Shown: piece by piece, positions 19,404 through 29,227 of the stretch
How positions within the stretch are numbered: position 1 is the stretch's first letter
Layout: each line of letters begins with the position of its first letter
Source: Bacillus sp. SD075
Lineage (GTDB): Bacteria; Bacillota; Bacilli; Bacillales; DSM-1321
Direction: 5' to 3'
Assembly (NCBI RefSeq): GCF_017355165.1
Contig: NZ_JADILK010000003.1
Location: forward strand, 186,001 to 250,000
Length of the DNA stretch: 64,000 bases
Translations under genes and position numbers: made by a program
The notes under the pieces: generated by a model
The model's input: only the letters and a program-made list of their open reading frames with translations
Database searches by the model: none
Told to the model about the DNA's origin: nothing

Positions 19404-21326
19404 TTATTCTGTATTTTCGCCAAGATAAATTCTTATTGTAGAGCCTTGTTTTACTTTAACACCTGGATCCGGGGCTTGATTTATGACTTTATCCCCATTG
19501 CCGGCAATATCCAGCTTAAGGTCGATGAGCTGGGTTTGCAACTCTTTTTTGCTGAGACCCACAACTTCAGGCACCTCGACCATGACGGGATCCGTCCAGA
19601 CCGTTTCCTTCTCAATCTGGTTTTTCCTTGGCTTGACGCCCATGGCCCTAAGTGAATCCTCCATGATATTCCCAACGATCGGTGCTGCAACGACCCCGCC
19701 GAATTGGACCGTTCCTTTCGGGTTATCCACAGCTATATAAACGACGATTTGCGGATCATCCGCTGGTGCGACACCGATGAATGAAAGAATATAATTATTT
19801 TCAAGGTATCTGCCATTTTCAGCTTTTTGGGCTGTACCCGTTTTCCCGCCGACCCGGTACGACTCCACGAATGCTCCTTTACCGCTACCTTGGGCGACAA
19901 CGGATTCAAGTGCTTCACGGACTTTCTTCGAGGTTGCTTCTGAAATCACCTTTTTCTTCGCCTGTGGGGTCTTTCGCATCAGCACTTCCCCATTTTTTGG
20001 ATTAACCAGTTCCTTCGCGATATAAGGTGTATACAAAGTTCCGCCATTCACAGCCGCCGATACCGCTGTCACCTGCTGAATGGGCGTTACGGCTACACCT
20101 TGTCCAAACGCGGTCGTTGCCTGCTCAACGGGACCCACTCGATCCATATTGAACATGATTCCTTTTCCTTCTCCGGTTAAATCAATCCCCGTTTTTTGCC
20201 CAAACCCGAAATCATTTATATATTTAAACAGCTTGTCTTTACCAAGCCGGTTTCCTAATTCCACAAAACCAGGGTTACATGAGTTCTCGACGACTTCAAG
20301 AAAAGTCTGGTCCCCATGTCCTCCGCTCTTCCAACAATGCAGTGTAGACCCTGACACTTCCACATGCCCAGAATCATAAAAATGTTCCTTTTGTAAGTCG
20401 ACCTTCCCTTCCTCAAGCGCCGCAGCAAGAGTGATGATCTTAAAAGTCGAACCTGGTTCATATATACTCCAAACTGGTAAATTACGATTATACACTTCTG
20501 AAGGTACATTTTGAAAATTGGCCGGGTCGAAGGTTGGCCTGCTTGACATTGCCAATATTTCCCCAGTATTCGGGTCCATCGCAATGGCAATTATACCATC
20601 GGGATCATATGTCGCCTCCGCATTATCGAGCTCCCTCTCCACGATTGTCTGGATTTTGCTATCGATGGTAAGCTTCAAGTTATCGCCATCAACAGGGGGC
20701 TTATAGTCATCGGCCATATTCTCAAGCCTTTTCCCTTTCGCATCCGAGTAAAATTTAACGAATCCCTTTTCCCCGCTTAGCTCCTTATCATAAGACAATT
20801 CAATACCCATCAAACCTTGATTGTCAGAGCCTGTAAAGCCAAGAACATGCGAAAGGTATTCACCAAATGGGTAATGGCGCTTTGAATCTTCAGCGATATA
20901 AACGCCCTTTATCCCTAATGCTTTAATTTCCTTCGCCTTTTCATGGGATATCTTTCTGCCTTCCGGAATTCTGACGCTCATCGCCTGTTTCGTTAACCAT
21001 TGATAAGCCTTTTCCTTTGTCATATCCAATATTGAAGCAAGCTGTTCCGCCGTCTCCCCAGGATTCTCAATCTGTCTTGGGATTACATAGACTGTTGGCG
21101 CAGATATATTCGTTGCCAGCTCGACACCATTCCGATCCAGAATTTCTCCTCGTTTGGCTTCAAAAGGAATATTCCTGCTCCAGGAATCTTTAGCCAGCCC
21201 CGTCAACTTATCCCCTAGATAAAATTGTACAATTCCCAATCGGATATCAATGATAAAAAAAACAACGATACCGATCGCCAATGCGATTGCCAGCCGTTTT
21301 CGGACAGTAACATTCGAAACACGCAA
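19404..21326 (-). CDS. spoVD: Sporulation-specific class B penicillin-binding protein SpoVD
   Basis: SpoVD is the transpeptidase paired with SpoVE for spore cortex synthesis. It has an N-terminal membrane anchor, the dimerisation domain (EILDRNGVELATN) and the transpeptidase motifs EPGSTFK (Ser nucleophile), SCN and GGKTGTAQ. One C-terminal PASTA domain starts near VEVPEVVGLSKKELQ. TTG at 21326 follows GGAGGTG by 6 nt and gives 640 residues starting RVSNVTVRKRL, the usual SpoVD N terminus; the upstream ATG at 21350 precedes the ribosome site. Confidence 0.95.
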   Translation of the reverse strand: MRVSNVTVRKRLAIALAIGIVVFFIIDIRLGIVQFYLGDKLTGLAKDSWSRNIPFEAKRGEILDRNGVELATNISAPTVYVIPRQIENPGETAEQLASILDMTKEKAYQWLTKQAMSVRIPEGRKISHEKAKEIKALGIKGVYIAEDSKRHYPFGEYLSHVLGFTGSDNQGLMGIELSYDKELSGEKGFVKFYSDAKGKRLENMADDYKPPVDGDNLKLTIDSKIQTIVERELDNAEATYDPDGIIAIAMDPNTGEILAMSSRPTFDPANFQNVPSEVYNRNLPVWSIYEPGSTFKIITLAAALEEGKVDLQKEHFYDSGHVEVSGSTLHCWKSGGHGDQTFLEVVENSCNPGFVELGNRLGKDKLFKYINDFGFGQKTGIDLTGEGKGIMFNMDRVGPVEQATTAFGQGVAVTPIQQVTAVSAAVNGGTLYTPYIAKELVNPKNGEVLMRKTPQAKKKVISEATSKKVREALESVVAQGSGKGAFVESYRVGGKTGTAQKAENGRYLENNYILSFIGVAPADDPQIVVYIAVDNPKGTVQFGGVVAAPIVGNIMEDSLRAMGVKPRKNQIEKETVWTDPVMVEVPEVVGLSKKELQTQLIDLKLDIAGNGDKVINQAPDPGVKVKQGSTIRIYLGENTE

Positions 21327-21402
21327 AAAAGGCACCTCCATTTCATACATGCTTCAATATATGCTTGTCTACTCGATGCTAGACTAGAAACATTGAAAGA
21401 AT

Positions 21403-21430
21403 AAAAGAGGGAATCCATTTGGATCCCCTC
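21403..21430 (-). terminator. Terminator after pbpB
   Basis: On the minus strand GAGGGGATCC and GGATTCCCTC pair with one mismatch, followed by TTTTATT. It sits directly after the pbpB stop (21438) and separates vegetative pbpB from spoVD. Confidence 0.82.
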
Positions 21431-21437
21431 TTCATCT

Positions 21438-23594
21438 TCACTCTGTTTTCTCTTTTGTAGGTATATCTTCACCAGCCCCTTCAGGCTGGGATAATTCTAT
21501 ATTGAAGGTCTCTCCTTCATTAACCTTTTTCCCGGCCTTAAGACTCTGTTTACTCACATATCCGGTACCTTCGGTTTTCAGATCCAGTTTTGCAACCTTA
21601 GCCAATTTCATAACATCGCGCAGTGACCATCCCTTCATGTCAGGAACCTTCATTTCCCCTTCCGTCCTCAGGATGATCTTTTCACCCTGTAAGAGAATAC
21701 TCCCTGCTTTCGGGGATTGATCGAGCACTTTACGTCCACTTCCGATCGTACTTACATCATAACCAAGTTCCTTCAGTTCTTTGGCAGCTGAACTCTCGGT
21801 TTGATTCGTATAGTCAACGATTTTATTAGATTTTTGTTTTTTAACATCAGAAGGTTTAATGTTTAGATATTGTAAGCTATTTTGCATGACAGGATTAAAT
21901 ATCTCTGACAATGGATCCGCTCCAACATAAGAAACACCTAACTTCGGCTGCTTGACCGCCACGTACATGACCAACTGCGGATCATCTTTTGGAGCCATAC
22001 CTAAAAAGGAGAATACATAATTATTTTTCCCTTCTAAATATCTGCCTGTCGGACCAGCAATTTGTGCAGTACCGGTTTTCCCCGCTACTTCATATCCATC
22101 AATCGCATATTTTTTCCCAGTTCCCTTTTTTGCGGAAATTACCGTTTCCAAATAATCACGTACTTGTTTTGCAGTTTCTGCCGAAATCGGTTGCCCTGTC
22201 ACTTTCGGCTTTGTCGTTTTCAGAATTTTTCCGGTATCCTGATCGGAAATGCTTTTTATCACGTACGGCCGCATCATTTTCCCTTCATTGGCTATTGCGG
22301 ATGCCGCTTGGATTTGTTGAATCGGTGTAACAGTCGAACCCTGTCCAAAGGAAGTAGTCACTTTTTCAAGCTTATACTTGTATTGAATTTTACCGGTTAT
22401 TTCGTTGGGCAGGTCTATTCCCGTTTTTTTATCAAATCCGAACTTAGTCAGATACTCACGGAAGGCATCAGCCCCTATCTTATCCATCGCAAGAGTAGCA
22501 AAAGCGACGTTGGAGGAACGTTGAACCCCTTCAAGAAAGGTCATGCTCTTCCCTCTTTCGATTCCGCTATGATCTCCGATTTTCCCCGATCCTGCTTTAT
22601 AGGTTCCGGCAACAAAACTTTCATTCGGATTAAAGACCCCTTCCTCAACAGCCGCTGCAAGGGTGAATGTTTTCATGGTTGAACCCGGTTCGAAGGTTTC
22701 TTCAATAGCCAGGTTACGCCATGTATCCGTAAGCCCGACTTTCGTTGTCGGATGAAAGGTAGGCCTTTGCCCCATCGCTACAATCTCCCCCGTTTTGGGA
22801 TTGGAGACAATCGCTATGATTTGCTCGGGATCGTATTTTTCCTGCACTTTGCTCATCGAATCTTCCAGGAACGTTTGTATTTTCTTGTCGATGGTAAGCA
22901 TGACATCATTGCCATTGTCCGGAGCAACAACCTTTTCCTCCTTATCCGGTAACAGGAATCCCCATGAGTCACTGTCATATGTCAGCTTCCCATCCGTTTC
23001 CTGCAATTCTTTATTGAGGTACTTTTCGATGCCGAACTTACCGGCCATTTCTCCCGTTTCTTCATCTTTTTCTACATAGCCAATAAGATGGGAAGCGAAA
23101 ATTCCATTAGGATAAAAACGTTTATTGGTTCTTCCGAATGTGATTCCCGGCAGTTCCAATTTCTCTATTTTCTGCTTAACGACCTGAGTCAAATCCTTGC
23201 CGGCACTGCCAAACTCAACTTGGTAGGCCTCTTTTTTCGTAAGCCTTTCATAGATGTCCTGTTCATCCATGTCGATATATTTAGCAAGCTTATTCGCGGT
23301 CATCTGCGGATCCTTGATATGCTCCGGCTCCTTTTCACTGAGTACAGCCCTTAAGATATAGGAAGAAGTATCCTCGGCGATGACTTCACCTTTTGTATCG
23401 AGTATGCTTCCCCGTTTTGCTTCTATGACCTGTTTTTTTTCATATTTCTTGTCGATTTTTGAAGCCAAAACCTCCCCACCTGCTGTACCTGTCACCTGAA
23501 TATACAAAAAGCGGCAGACTAACACAAAAAAGAGCAGGCCGAATAAGAAGAATAATCCGGCTGCCCCATGCTTCATATTTTTTTGTTTCTGCAT
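21438..23594 (-). CDS. pbpB: Divisome transpeptidase PBP 2B
   Basis: PBP 2B (FtsI) cross-links septal peptidoglycan and is normally essential for division. The 718-residue product has a membrane anchor (residues 12-32), a dimerisation domain (GSILDTKGEVIAED) and transpeptidase motifs EPGSTMK, SSN and AGKTGTAQIAG. It ends in two PASTA domains (near IVDYTNQTESSAAKEL and MKVPDMKGWSLRDV) and an acidic tail. It begins 2 bp after ftsL. Confidence 0.97.
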   Translation of the reverse strand: MQKQKNMKHGAAGLFFLFGLLFFVLVCRFLYIQVTGTAGGEVLASKIDKKYEKKQVIEAKRGSILDTKGEVIAEDTSSYILRAVLSEKEPEHIKDPQMTANKLAKYIDMDEQDIYERLTKKEAYQVEFGSAGKDLTQVVKQKIEKLELPGITFGRTNKRFYPNGIFASHLIGYVEKDEETGEMAGKFGIEKYLNKELQETDGKLTYDSDSWGFLLPDKEEKVVAPDNGNDVMLTIDKKIQTFLEDSMSKVQEKYDPEQIIAIVSNPKTGEIVAMGQRPTFHPTTKVGLTDTWRNLAIEETFEPGSTMKTFTLAAAVEEGVFNPNESFVAGTYKAGSGKIGDHSGIERGKSMTFLEGVQRSSNVAFATLAMDKIGADAFREYLTKFGFDKKTGIDLPNEITGKIQYKYKLEKVTTSFGQGSTVTPIQQIQAASAIANEGKMMRPYVIKSISDQDTGKILKTTKPKVTGQPISAETAKQVRDYLETVISAKKGTGKKYAIDGYEVAGKTGTAQIAGPTGRYLEGKNNYVFSFLGMAPKDDPQLVMYVAVKQPKLGVSYVGADPLSEIFNPVMQNSLQYLNIKPSDVKKQKSNKIVDYTNQTESSAAKELKELGYDVSTIGSGRKVLDQSPKAGSILLQGEKIILRTEGEMKVPDMKGWSLRDVMKLAKVAKLDLKTEGTGYVSKQSLKAGKKVNEGETFNIELSQPEGAGEDIPTKEKTE

Positions 23595-23596
23595 TA

Positions 23597-23953
23597 TTAC
23601 TGCACACCCTTCACATTATTCTCATTTAACTTGAACCCTAGCGCTGCAGCTTTTTTCCAAATCCTTTCGTATGTACTAAGTTCAGCAACCTGCACTTTCA
23701 AATCATCATTCACTTTACCCTGCTCTTCAATCGAATTTTCCACTAGCTGGATCTCTTTATTCGTTTCATAGATGGCCGCTTGATTAGAAACTATTTTCAC
23801 TCCCATAAAGGTTACCATGATAGCAAGGGCACATAGTAAGAAAACTTCACCAATGGATATCTTCGCTTTACGGATGACCACTGATTGATGTGTCTGTTGC
23901 TGCTGTTGGTCTTCATATTGCTGTTCTTGTATTTTTTTGGCTATGGAACTCAT
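23597..23953 (-). CDS. ftsL: Cell-division protein FtsL
   Basis: FtsL is a bitopic coiled-coil divisome protein, unstable in B. subtilis and limiting for division. The 118-residue product has a Gln-rich cytoplasmic N terminus (including QQQQQ, residues 17-21), one membrane helix (about residues 33-55) and an extracytoplasmic heptad region (NKEIQLVENSIEEQGKVN). It starts 31 bp after rsmH and is adjacent to pbpB. Confidence 0.93.
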   Translation of the reverse strand: MSSIAKKIQEQQYEDQQQQQTHQSVVIRKAKISIGEVFLLCALAIMVTFMGVKIVSNQAAIYETNKEIQLVENSIEEQGKVNDDLKVQVAELSTYERIWKKAAALGFKLNENNVKGVQ

Positions 23954-23984
23954 TCATGTTCCCCCTTACTGTTTTTTTCTGTAA

Positions 23985-24917
23985 TTATTGCTTTTCGGCG
24001 ATTCTTAGCTTAGCCGACCGGGAACGATTATTCCCTTCCAATTCTTCTTCTGAAGGTAAAATCGGTTTTCTCGTAATTATTTTCATAGGTGGCTTGAATT
24101 CATCCGGGATAACTGGAAGTCCAGGCGGAAGGTCTGGAAGGGCACTCGCTTTTTTAAATACCGTTTTACAAATTCTATCTTCAAGCGAATGGAATGTAAT
24201 GACAGATATTCTTCCTTCTTTATCCAAAAGCGATATGGCTTGCTCTAAGGAATCTTCAAAGACACCAAGTTCGTCATTCACAGCGATTCTTATTGCTTGG
24301 AACACTCGTTTCGCAGGATGTCCGCCTTTACGTCTTGCCGGGGCAGGTATCCCATCCTTAATTAATTCCACAAGCTCAAACGTCGTTTCAATCGGTTTTA
24401 TTTCACGCGCCGCTTCAATTTTCCTTGCAATTTGTTTCGAAAACTTTTCTTCTCCATATTGAAAGAAAATTCTCAGCAAATCATGGAATGACCAAGTATT
24501 CACGACATCATAGGCAGAAATGGCAGCACTTTGGTCCATCCTCATATCCAAAGGTGCATCATGGTTATAGCTGAAACCACGCTCTGGTGTATCCAATTGT
24601 GGGGATGACACGCCTAAATCATATAGGATCCCGTCCACTTTCTCGATTCCCCGGGCATTCAACTCTTCTTTTAAGTATTTAAAATTATTAGGAACAAGAA
24701 CAATACGTTCGCCATAGCTTTCCAGTTTTTCCTTAGCATTCCTAATCGCCGTTTCGTCCTGATCAAAAGCATAAAGCCTACCCTTGTCAGAGAGCTGAGA
24801 AAGTAAGTATTCGCTGTGACCGGCTCCTCCTAAAGTACAATCTACATAAATTCCATCAGGTTTGATGTTCAATCCATCAACCGTCTCTTTTAATAACACT
24901 GTTGTATGTTGAAACAT
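23985..24917 (-). CDS. rsmH: 16S rRNA m4C1402 methyltransferase RsmH (MraW)
   Basis: RsmH N4-methylates C1402 of 16S rRNA using S-adenosylmethionine. The N-terminal [13 protein letters not shown], the SAM loop [14 protein letters not shown] and the later [17 protein letters not shown] are family hallmarks. The second ATG (24917) lies 9 nt from GGAAGG and gives 310 residues; the first ATG at 24926 would touch the ribosome site. Confidence 0.96.
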   Translation of the reverse strand: MFQHTTVLLKETVDGLNIKPDGIYVDCTLGGAGHSEYLLSQLSDKGRLYAFDQDETAIRNAKEKLESYGERIVLVPNNFKYLKEELNARGIEKVDGILYDLGVSSPQLDTPERGFSYNHDAPLDMRMDQSAAISAYDVVNTWSFHDLLRIFFQYGEEKFSKQIARKIEAAREIKPIETTFELVELIKDGIPAPARRKGGHPAKRVFQAIRIAVNDELGVFEDSLEQAISLLDKEGRISVITFHSLEDRICKTVFKKASALPDLPPGLPVIPDEFKPPMKIITRKPILPSEEELEGNNRSRSAKLRIAEKQ

Positions 24918-24969
24918 GCTAGACATCCTTCCAATCGGTTATTGAGTGACTCTATTACTGAGGGCAGCC

Positions 24970-25401
24970 TTAAATATCAAAGCCAATCATATTTTCTGCT
25001 ATCTCAGCGAAAGAATCCTCCGAAGCTGAAAAATAGTTTTCCCAAAGGGATTTGCTCCAAATCTCAATACGATTGGTAACACCAAGAATTACACATTCTT
25101 TTTCCAATTGGCCATATGAAGTAAGCGGCGTGGGGATATTAATTCGCCCTTGTTTATCAATTTCGCATTCTGTAGCTGCAGAAAAGAAAAAACGGGTAAA
25201 GGCTCGGGCATCTTTTTTGGTTAAGGGCAGGGCTTTCAGCTTTTCTTCAAGCAGCTTCCACTCTTCCATAGGGTAACCAAATAAACATTGATCGAGTCCG
25301 CGGGTAAGGACAAATTGCTCCCCGAGATTTTCCCTGAATTTCACTGGGACTATCAAACGGCCCTTTATATCGATGTTATGATGGTACTCTCCCATGAACA
25401 T
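24970..25401 (-). CDS. mraZ: MraZ, transcriptional regulator of the dcw cluster
   Basis: MraZ is an AbrB-fold ring-shaped DNA-binding protein that represses the dcw operon promoter. It has two swapped-hairpin repeats, [21 protein letters not shown] (shown in part) and [23 protein letters not shown] at 25401 gives 143 residues, the B. subtilis length. It is the first gene of the dcw cluster, with GTGG repeats in its own leader (see the separate site). Confidence 0.96.
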   Translation of the reverse strand: MFMGEYHHNIDIKGRLIVPVKFRENLGEQFVLTRGLDQCLFGYPMEEWKLLEEKLKALPLTKKDARAFTRFFFSAATECEIDKQGRINIPTPLTSYGQLEKECVILGVTNRIEIWSKSLWENYFSASEDSFAEIAENMIGFDI

Positions 25402-25403
25402 AC

Positions 25404-25457
25404 CCACTACCCCCACATTCTAATCTCAATGTACCACATTCCCCCACCTTTCTCCAC
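25404..25457 (-). promoter_or_regulatory. Candidate MraZ operator (GTGG repeats)
   Basis: On the minus strand GTGG occurs at 25457-25454, 25447-25444 and 25437-25434, exactly one every 10 bp. Two more copies at 25416-25413 and 25407-25404 lie just before the mraZ ATG. Helically phased TGGG/GTGG direct repeats upstream of mraZ are the known recognition pattern of MraZ. The rest of the 25402-25744 gap holds the bshC terminator and no other gene. Confidence 0.65.
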
Positions 25458-25621
25458 TTGTTTTTACTTTCTCCTTCCAAGTAAAAATTCCCTTCTTTTC
25501 TACTTAAGTTTATTTAGCCAAATTATTCAAAGAAAGGTACATTTCCCTCGAATGGACTCAGTCTAGGACGCAGTCCCACTATTACTGTCGAAGCAATACC
25601 TGACATGTGCCCAGGAAACAG

Positions 25622-25657
25622 AAAAAAGACAGGCTTTAGCACCTGTCTTTTTTTTAC
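25622..25657 (-). terminator. Terminator after bshC
   Basis: AAAGACAGG and CCTGTCTTT (25625-25633, 25642-25650) pair around an 8-nt loop, with T-runs on both strands. It lies about 90 bp after the bshC stop. Confidence 0.85.
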
Positions 25658-25744
25658 ATTTTTAATCCCTCCGTCAAGATTGGTATGTGGCAACCCTATT
25701 CAAAATGATTTGTCCGCCACTTTTCCCCAAAACAGATGGTTTTT

Positions 25745-27373
25745 CTAAATAAAAATCAATTTATGCTTATTATTGAACCGGTATTCCAGTTTCATCATAT
25801 CCCGTACGAGCTCTGGACCGTATTGATTCAAGTAATAAAACACATTCCAAATCCTCTCCTGGGGTGATCCAAGAGGGTACAGTGAATTTGCTATCCGTTC
25901 ATATTTTTTCAATATGACCGAATGTCGTTCCTTTGTACGGTCACCGATTTTTCCATACATGAAATTCAATTGCTTTTGAATGAATTCCATGTTTTTGTTC
26001 AACATCGGCTCAAGTCCTCTATCTAAAGAGACAGCGTGGGCAAATAGCTTTTCATGATTCTCTTCAAGCTGTGATTTCAGCGTCCCAAAGAGGGTGTCAA
26101 CCGTCTCATCTTTCACAGAATCAAGGTAACTTTTCACAGCATTAGCCGTTCCTTCAGTCAGAACAGTTTCCAAACTGAGTTCCATTTCTTCAAGATCGCT
26201 ATGAATACTGCGCTCTACCAGCGTGATGTTTAACCTAGGGATGATTGGCGGCATCTTCATGGAAAATAACTCAAATACCTTTTTTAATTCTGCCCAATAA
26301 GCTATTTCCCCCGGCCCAGAAACGAAAGCCAGTACAGGGAATAGCATTTCCTGCATGAGCGGGCGCGTAATGACATTGTTGCTTAATCGTTCTGGATGAA
26401 TTTTGGCTATCTGCAAGAGTTCCCGCTCGGTAAATGATACCTCACCGTTTTTTCCGCTGAAACCGCCTTCTACACGTTCGAGTAAACATCGATCCTTTTT
26501 TTCTGGATCATAATAAAATAAATTAGCTGCCCGTTTCTCCATTTCAATCATTTTTGCATACCCTTTCGCATGCATGAATGATTGCTGTTCCTCGACCACT
26601 TCAGCAATCCGTCCACTATCATTGATCATCCATTCAAAGTATGCCTTTTCAATTCGCCTTAATTCCGGATCTCCGGCATCGACTAGCAAAAGACCATATT
26701 CCTTGAACCATTCATGAATCAGCCTGGCGAAGCAATCGACGAAAGTATTCGATTGCTTAATGGTTTCCTTCATATCAATCAGGAGTTTATTCGTAAAGGC
26801 CGTTTCTCCATAAGTTTCAATGATTTCTTCAAGCCACTTCTCTGCCTTTTCCGTTTCAAGTTCCACATCAGAAACCATTGTTTTATACGGCTGATAGGAA
26901 GGATAGGTTTTTTTATCGGGTTTACCGTTTTTCATAACATAAACATGATTGACTTCTGCCAAATCATGATCTTCTCCAGCTATCCAAAAGACTGGAATAA
27001 CTGGATGCCCCAGCTCTTTTTCTTGTTCTTCCGCAAGCTTAATAATCGAAATCACTTTATGAATGGTATACAACGGCCCTGATAATAACCCAGCCTGCTG
27101 ACCTCCAATCACAACCACGGAATCATCCCTGCGCAACCTATCAATATTCCCCTTAACCGCCTCACTGAATGAAAGACGAGACATGTATTGTTGTATGTAA
27201 TCCGACAATTCATCACGTGAAAAAGAGCGATTCATCAACTCATTATATCTATCGGGATAAATGTCCGGCTTAGACAAGTCATAGTGAAAATAATCCTCCG
27301 TTTCAAGACGGTTTTGTAAATAGTCCGATGCAAAACGGTTTAAAGATGGTAACTCGAGATCTTTCATCTCCAT
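25745..27373 (-). CDS. bshC: Bacillithiol synthase BshC
   Basis: BshC is thought to add cysteine to GlcN-malate in the last step of bacillithiol synthesis. The 542-residue product matches the family in length. Core Rossmann-fold elements are visible: VVVIGGQQAGLLSGPLYTIHK near residue 86 (shown in part), PVFWIAGEDHDLAEVNHVYV and PRLNITLVER. A long helical C-terminal region follows. It is downstream of the panE and DUF3397 genes on the same strand. Bacillithiol is the main low-molecular-weight thiol of Bacillaceae. Confidence 0.95.
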   Translation of the reverse strand: MEMKDLELPSLNRFASDYLQNRLETEDYFHYDLSKPDIYPDRYNELMNRSFSRDELSDYIQQYMSRLSFSEAVKGNIDRLRRDDSVVVIGGQQAGLLSGPLYTIHKVISIIKLAEEQEKELGHPVIPVFWIAGEDHDLAEVNHVYVMKNGKPDKKTYPSYQPYKTMVSDVELETEKAEKWLEEIIETYGETAFTNKLLIDMKETIKQSNTFVDCFARLIHEWFKEYGLLLVDAGDPELRRIEKAYFEWMINDSGRIAEVVEEQQSFMHAKGYAKMIEMEKRAANLFYYDPEKKDRCLLERVEGGFSGKNGEVSFTERELLQIAKIHPERLSNNVITRPLMQEMLFPVLAFVSGPGEIAYWAELKKVFELFSMKMPPIIPRLNITLVERSIHSDLEEMELSLETVLTEGTANAVKSYLDSVKDETVDTLFGTLKSQLEENHEKLFAHAVSLDRGLEPMLNKNMEFIQKQLNFMYGKIGDRTKERHSVILKKYERIANSLYPLGSPQERIWNVFYYLNQYGPELVRDMMKLEYRFNNKHKLIFI

Positions 27374-27482
27374 TTCTGTTCTCCCTTTCTCTGCAACTAC
27401 AATTCTTTTTAGAGTATAACATTCCGGTTTAAGAAAACAAAAGAAGTTGCCCAGCAGCAGAAAATTGATGCGATGTTCTATA

Positions 27483-27875
27483 TTATGTAGTCAATATCTT
27501 CGTGATACTTGAAATTATCCCAATGGAAAATAATAGAAGGTAAACTACGAAAAAGAAGGCGAAGTTCACTCTCCAAAAACCCTTTAATACTTTATGGAAA
27601 ATGATTTCTTCTTTTACCTTGTAATGGACAAGGACCACCACGAATGCGTTGATGATCATGACGAGCATGATCACCCAAAGAATTTGCTTATCCCAAATGG
27701 TAATGATCAAATAATGGACGGATAATACGAACAGCAGCGTACTCATGTCCATTGCAAATTGAACGGAGCGCCTATGGTTTCCAGTGAATTGTTTGGCACT
27801 TATAAAAAAAAGTATATACCCTACGAAAGGCAAGGTAATAAATATCGCGGCAAGGCTTGAAACTACGTACGGCAC
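27483..27875 (-). CDS. DUF3397 family membrane protein
   Basis: The 130-residue protein has four hydrophobic segments (about residues 3-25, 40-60, 66-86 and 105-127) and resembles the DUF3397 family found beside bshC and panE in Bacillaceae. Function is unknown. It starts 4 bp after the panE-like gene with a GGGGGATGAGA ribosome site, so the two are co-translated. Confidence 0.8.
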   Translation of the reverse strand: MPYVVSSLAAIFITLPFVGYILFFISAKQFTGNHRRSVQFAMDMSTLLFVLSVHYLIITIWDKQILWVIMLVMIINAFVVVLVHYKVKEEIIFHKVLKGFWRVNFAFFFVVYLLLFSIGIISSITKILTT

Positions 27876-27879
27876 ATTC

Positions 27880-28764
27880 TCATCCCCCCTGAGACTCTTT
27901 TCCTTTGACCATCTTATATAGAGAAGACGTCAGGCAATCACTTTTCCCTTTACTCTTTGCCTCTGAGAGGATATGACCCAAAATAGCATCAATTTCCGTT
28001 TTACGTCCATTTTCTAAATCTTTTAGCATGGACGATCGATTTTCCGCTGTCGCCCTACAAACGGTTTTCACATGTTCAAATGACTTCTCCTTATTTTCAA
28101 CTTCCAAAATATCGGATATTTCTTCAAAAAGGTCTTGAAATAATTGATAGTAAAAGGAGTTGGTGATTAAACCGCCATTTTCCACTTCAAGTATCGCTGT
28201 TAATGGGTTTATCACTGCATTAACGACTAGCTTATCCATCAGCATCGAGTGAAAATCATCACTCTTCGCAAAAGGAAAATGATCGATCCTTTCATTCACT
28301 AACGATAGTTGCTCAAGTTCCCCTTTATAGGAAGCGATCCTTGTAACGCCGAGCCCCGTATGCTCCACGGTATTCCCGTCATGTTTCAATGCTCCATGCT
28401 CCACTACCCCCACATATATGGTCGGGGATTTAAGCTGCTTTAAATAAGAAATATGCCCATAGCCATTCTGCAAGAATAGCAATGGAACCTGAATACCTTT
28501 GATCCTAGGCAGTATATGCGGCAGGTGATATTGCTTGACGGCCAATATAAGAAGATCCACATCCAATATCCCATCATCCAAGCCCTTAGAAACAATGCCT
28601 GTCAGCTGCCTGCTTTCACCATCCACAATAAGACGGACTCCATCACGTTTAATGATCGACGCTTGATCCGCAGTATGGGTATAGAGAGTCACACTATGTT
28701 TTCCACTTAAATGAGACGCAAACAGCAGCCCGATGGCCCCTCCACCAACGATTCCAATTCTCAT
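27880..28764 (-). CDS. panE: 2-dehydropantoate 2-reductase family protein (PanE/YlbQ)
   Basis: Ketopantoate reductases reduce 2-dehydropantoate to pantoate with NADPH on the way to coenzyme A. The nucleotide-binding motif IGIVGGGAIGLLFAS is at residues 3-17. LLILAVKQYHLPHIL near residue 80, the catalytic-lysine region MLMDKLVVNAVINPLTA and the C-terminal RKTEIDAILG follow. The ATG at 28764 follows GGAAGG. It is the positional match of B. subtilis ylbQ; coaD of the same pathway lies about 9 kb away. Confidence 0.9.
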   Translation of the reverse strand: MRIGIVGGGAIGLLFASHLSGKHSVTLYTHTADQASIIKRDGVRLIVDGESRQLTGIVSKGLDDGILDVDLLILAVKQYHLPHILPRIKGIQVPLLFLQNGYGHISYLKQLKSPTIYVGVVEHGALKHDGNTVEHTGLGVTRIASYKGELEQLSLVNERIDHFPFAKSDDFHSMLMDKLVVNAVINPLTAILEVENGGLITNSFYYQLFQDLFEEISDILEVENKEKSFEHVKTVCRATAENRSSMLKDLENGRKTEIDAILGHILSEAKSKGKSDCLTSSLYKMVKGKESQGG

Positions 28765-29108
28765 AATAACCTTCCTTACTTTTTGAAATATATTCACTAT
28801 TTTATCACATTATCTTTTTTATCCTGCAACAATTTTCCCATCGTTGGAAAATGGAGACAATTTGATTGAATGAAATGGAACTGCCATCAACAAGGCCCAC
28901 CATAAATAACGATGGGAAGAATTATTAATACCCACCGAAGATATATTTTCTTCTTTAAGTGTTAATTTAATGGTATATTAGATACGAAAAGCTTAGCCAT
29001 TTTGAAGACTTAATAGGAACAAAAGATAACTCCAATCTCAACCCACGAGAAATTGAAGGGAAAAGGGCGGGGGATAAAAGGCTATAAGCATTTAGTCAGC
29101 TAGGATAA

Positions 29109-29213
29109 ATCGATGATGTCATATTAGATTTAACCCAGGCTGGAATTCCACACGTTAAAGATCAGTGGGGTGACTTTCTAAGGGTACTATCGGAAGAGGT
29201 TTATCAGAATTAA
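29109..29213 (+). pseudogene. Possible coding remnant in the panE-ylbP gap
   Basis: The 463-bp gap 28765-29227 has no intact gene. Its last part reads as an open frame after a TAA at 29106 and translates to DDVILDLTQAGIPHVKDQWG plus a short tail (DFLRVLSEEVYQN). The composition looks like real protein, but no start or ribosome site is present. Upstream, another frame (about 29012-29085) also looks protein-like. It may be the eroded 3' end of a gene; I cannot name a family. Confidence 0.25.
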
Positions 29214-29227
29214 GGGGGAGCTTTTTT

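Noticed and set aside
22062-22682. Open frame of 206 codons opposite pbpB
   Set aside because: It is antisense to pbpB, with a Phe/Ser/Cys-rich composition typical of a shadow frame and no ribosome site.
23890-24462. Open frame of 190 codons opposite rsmH and ftsL
   Set aside because: It runs across two genuine genes on the other strand and has no start signals or recognisable motifs.
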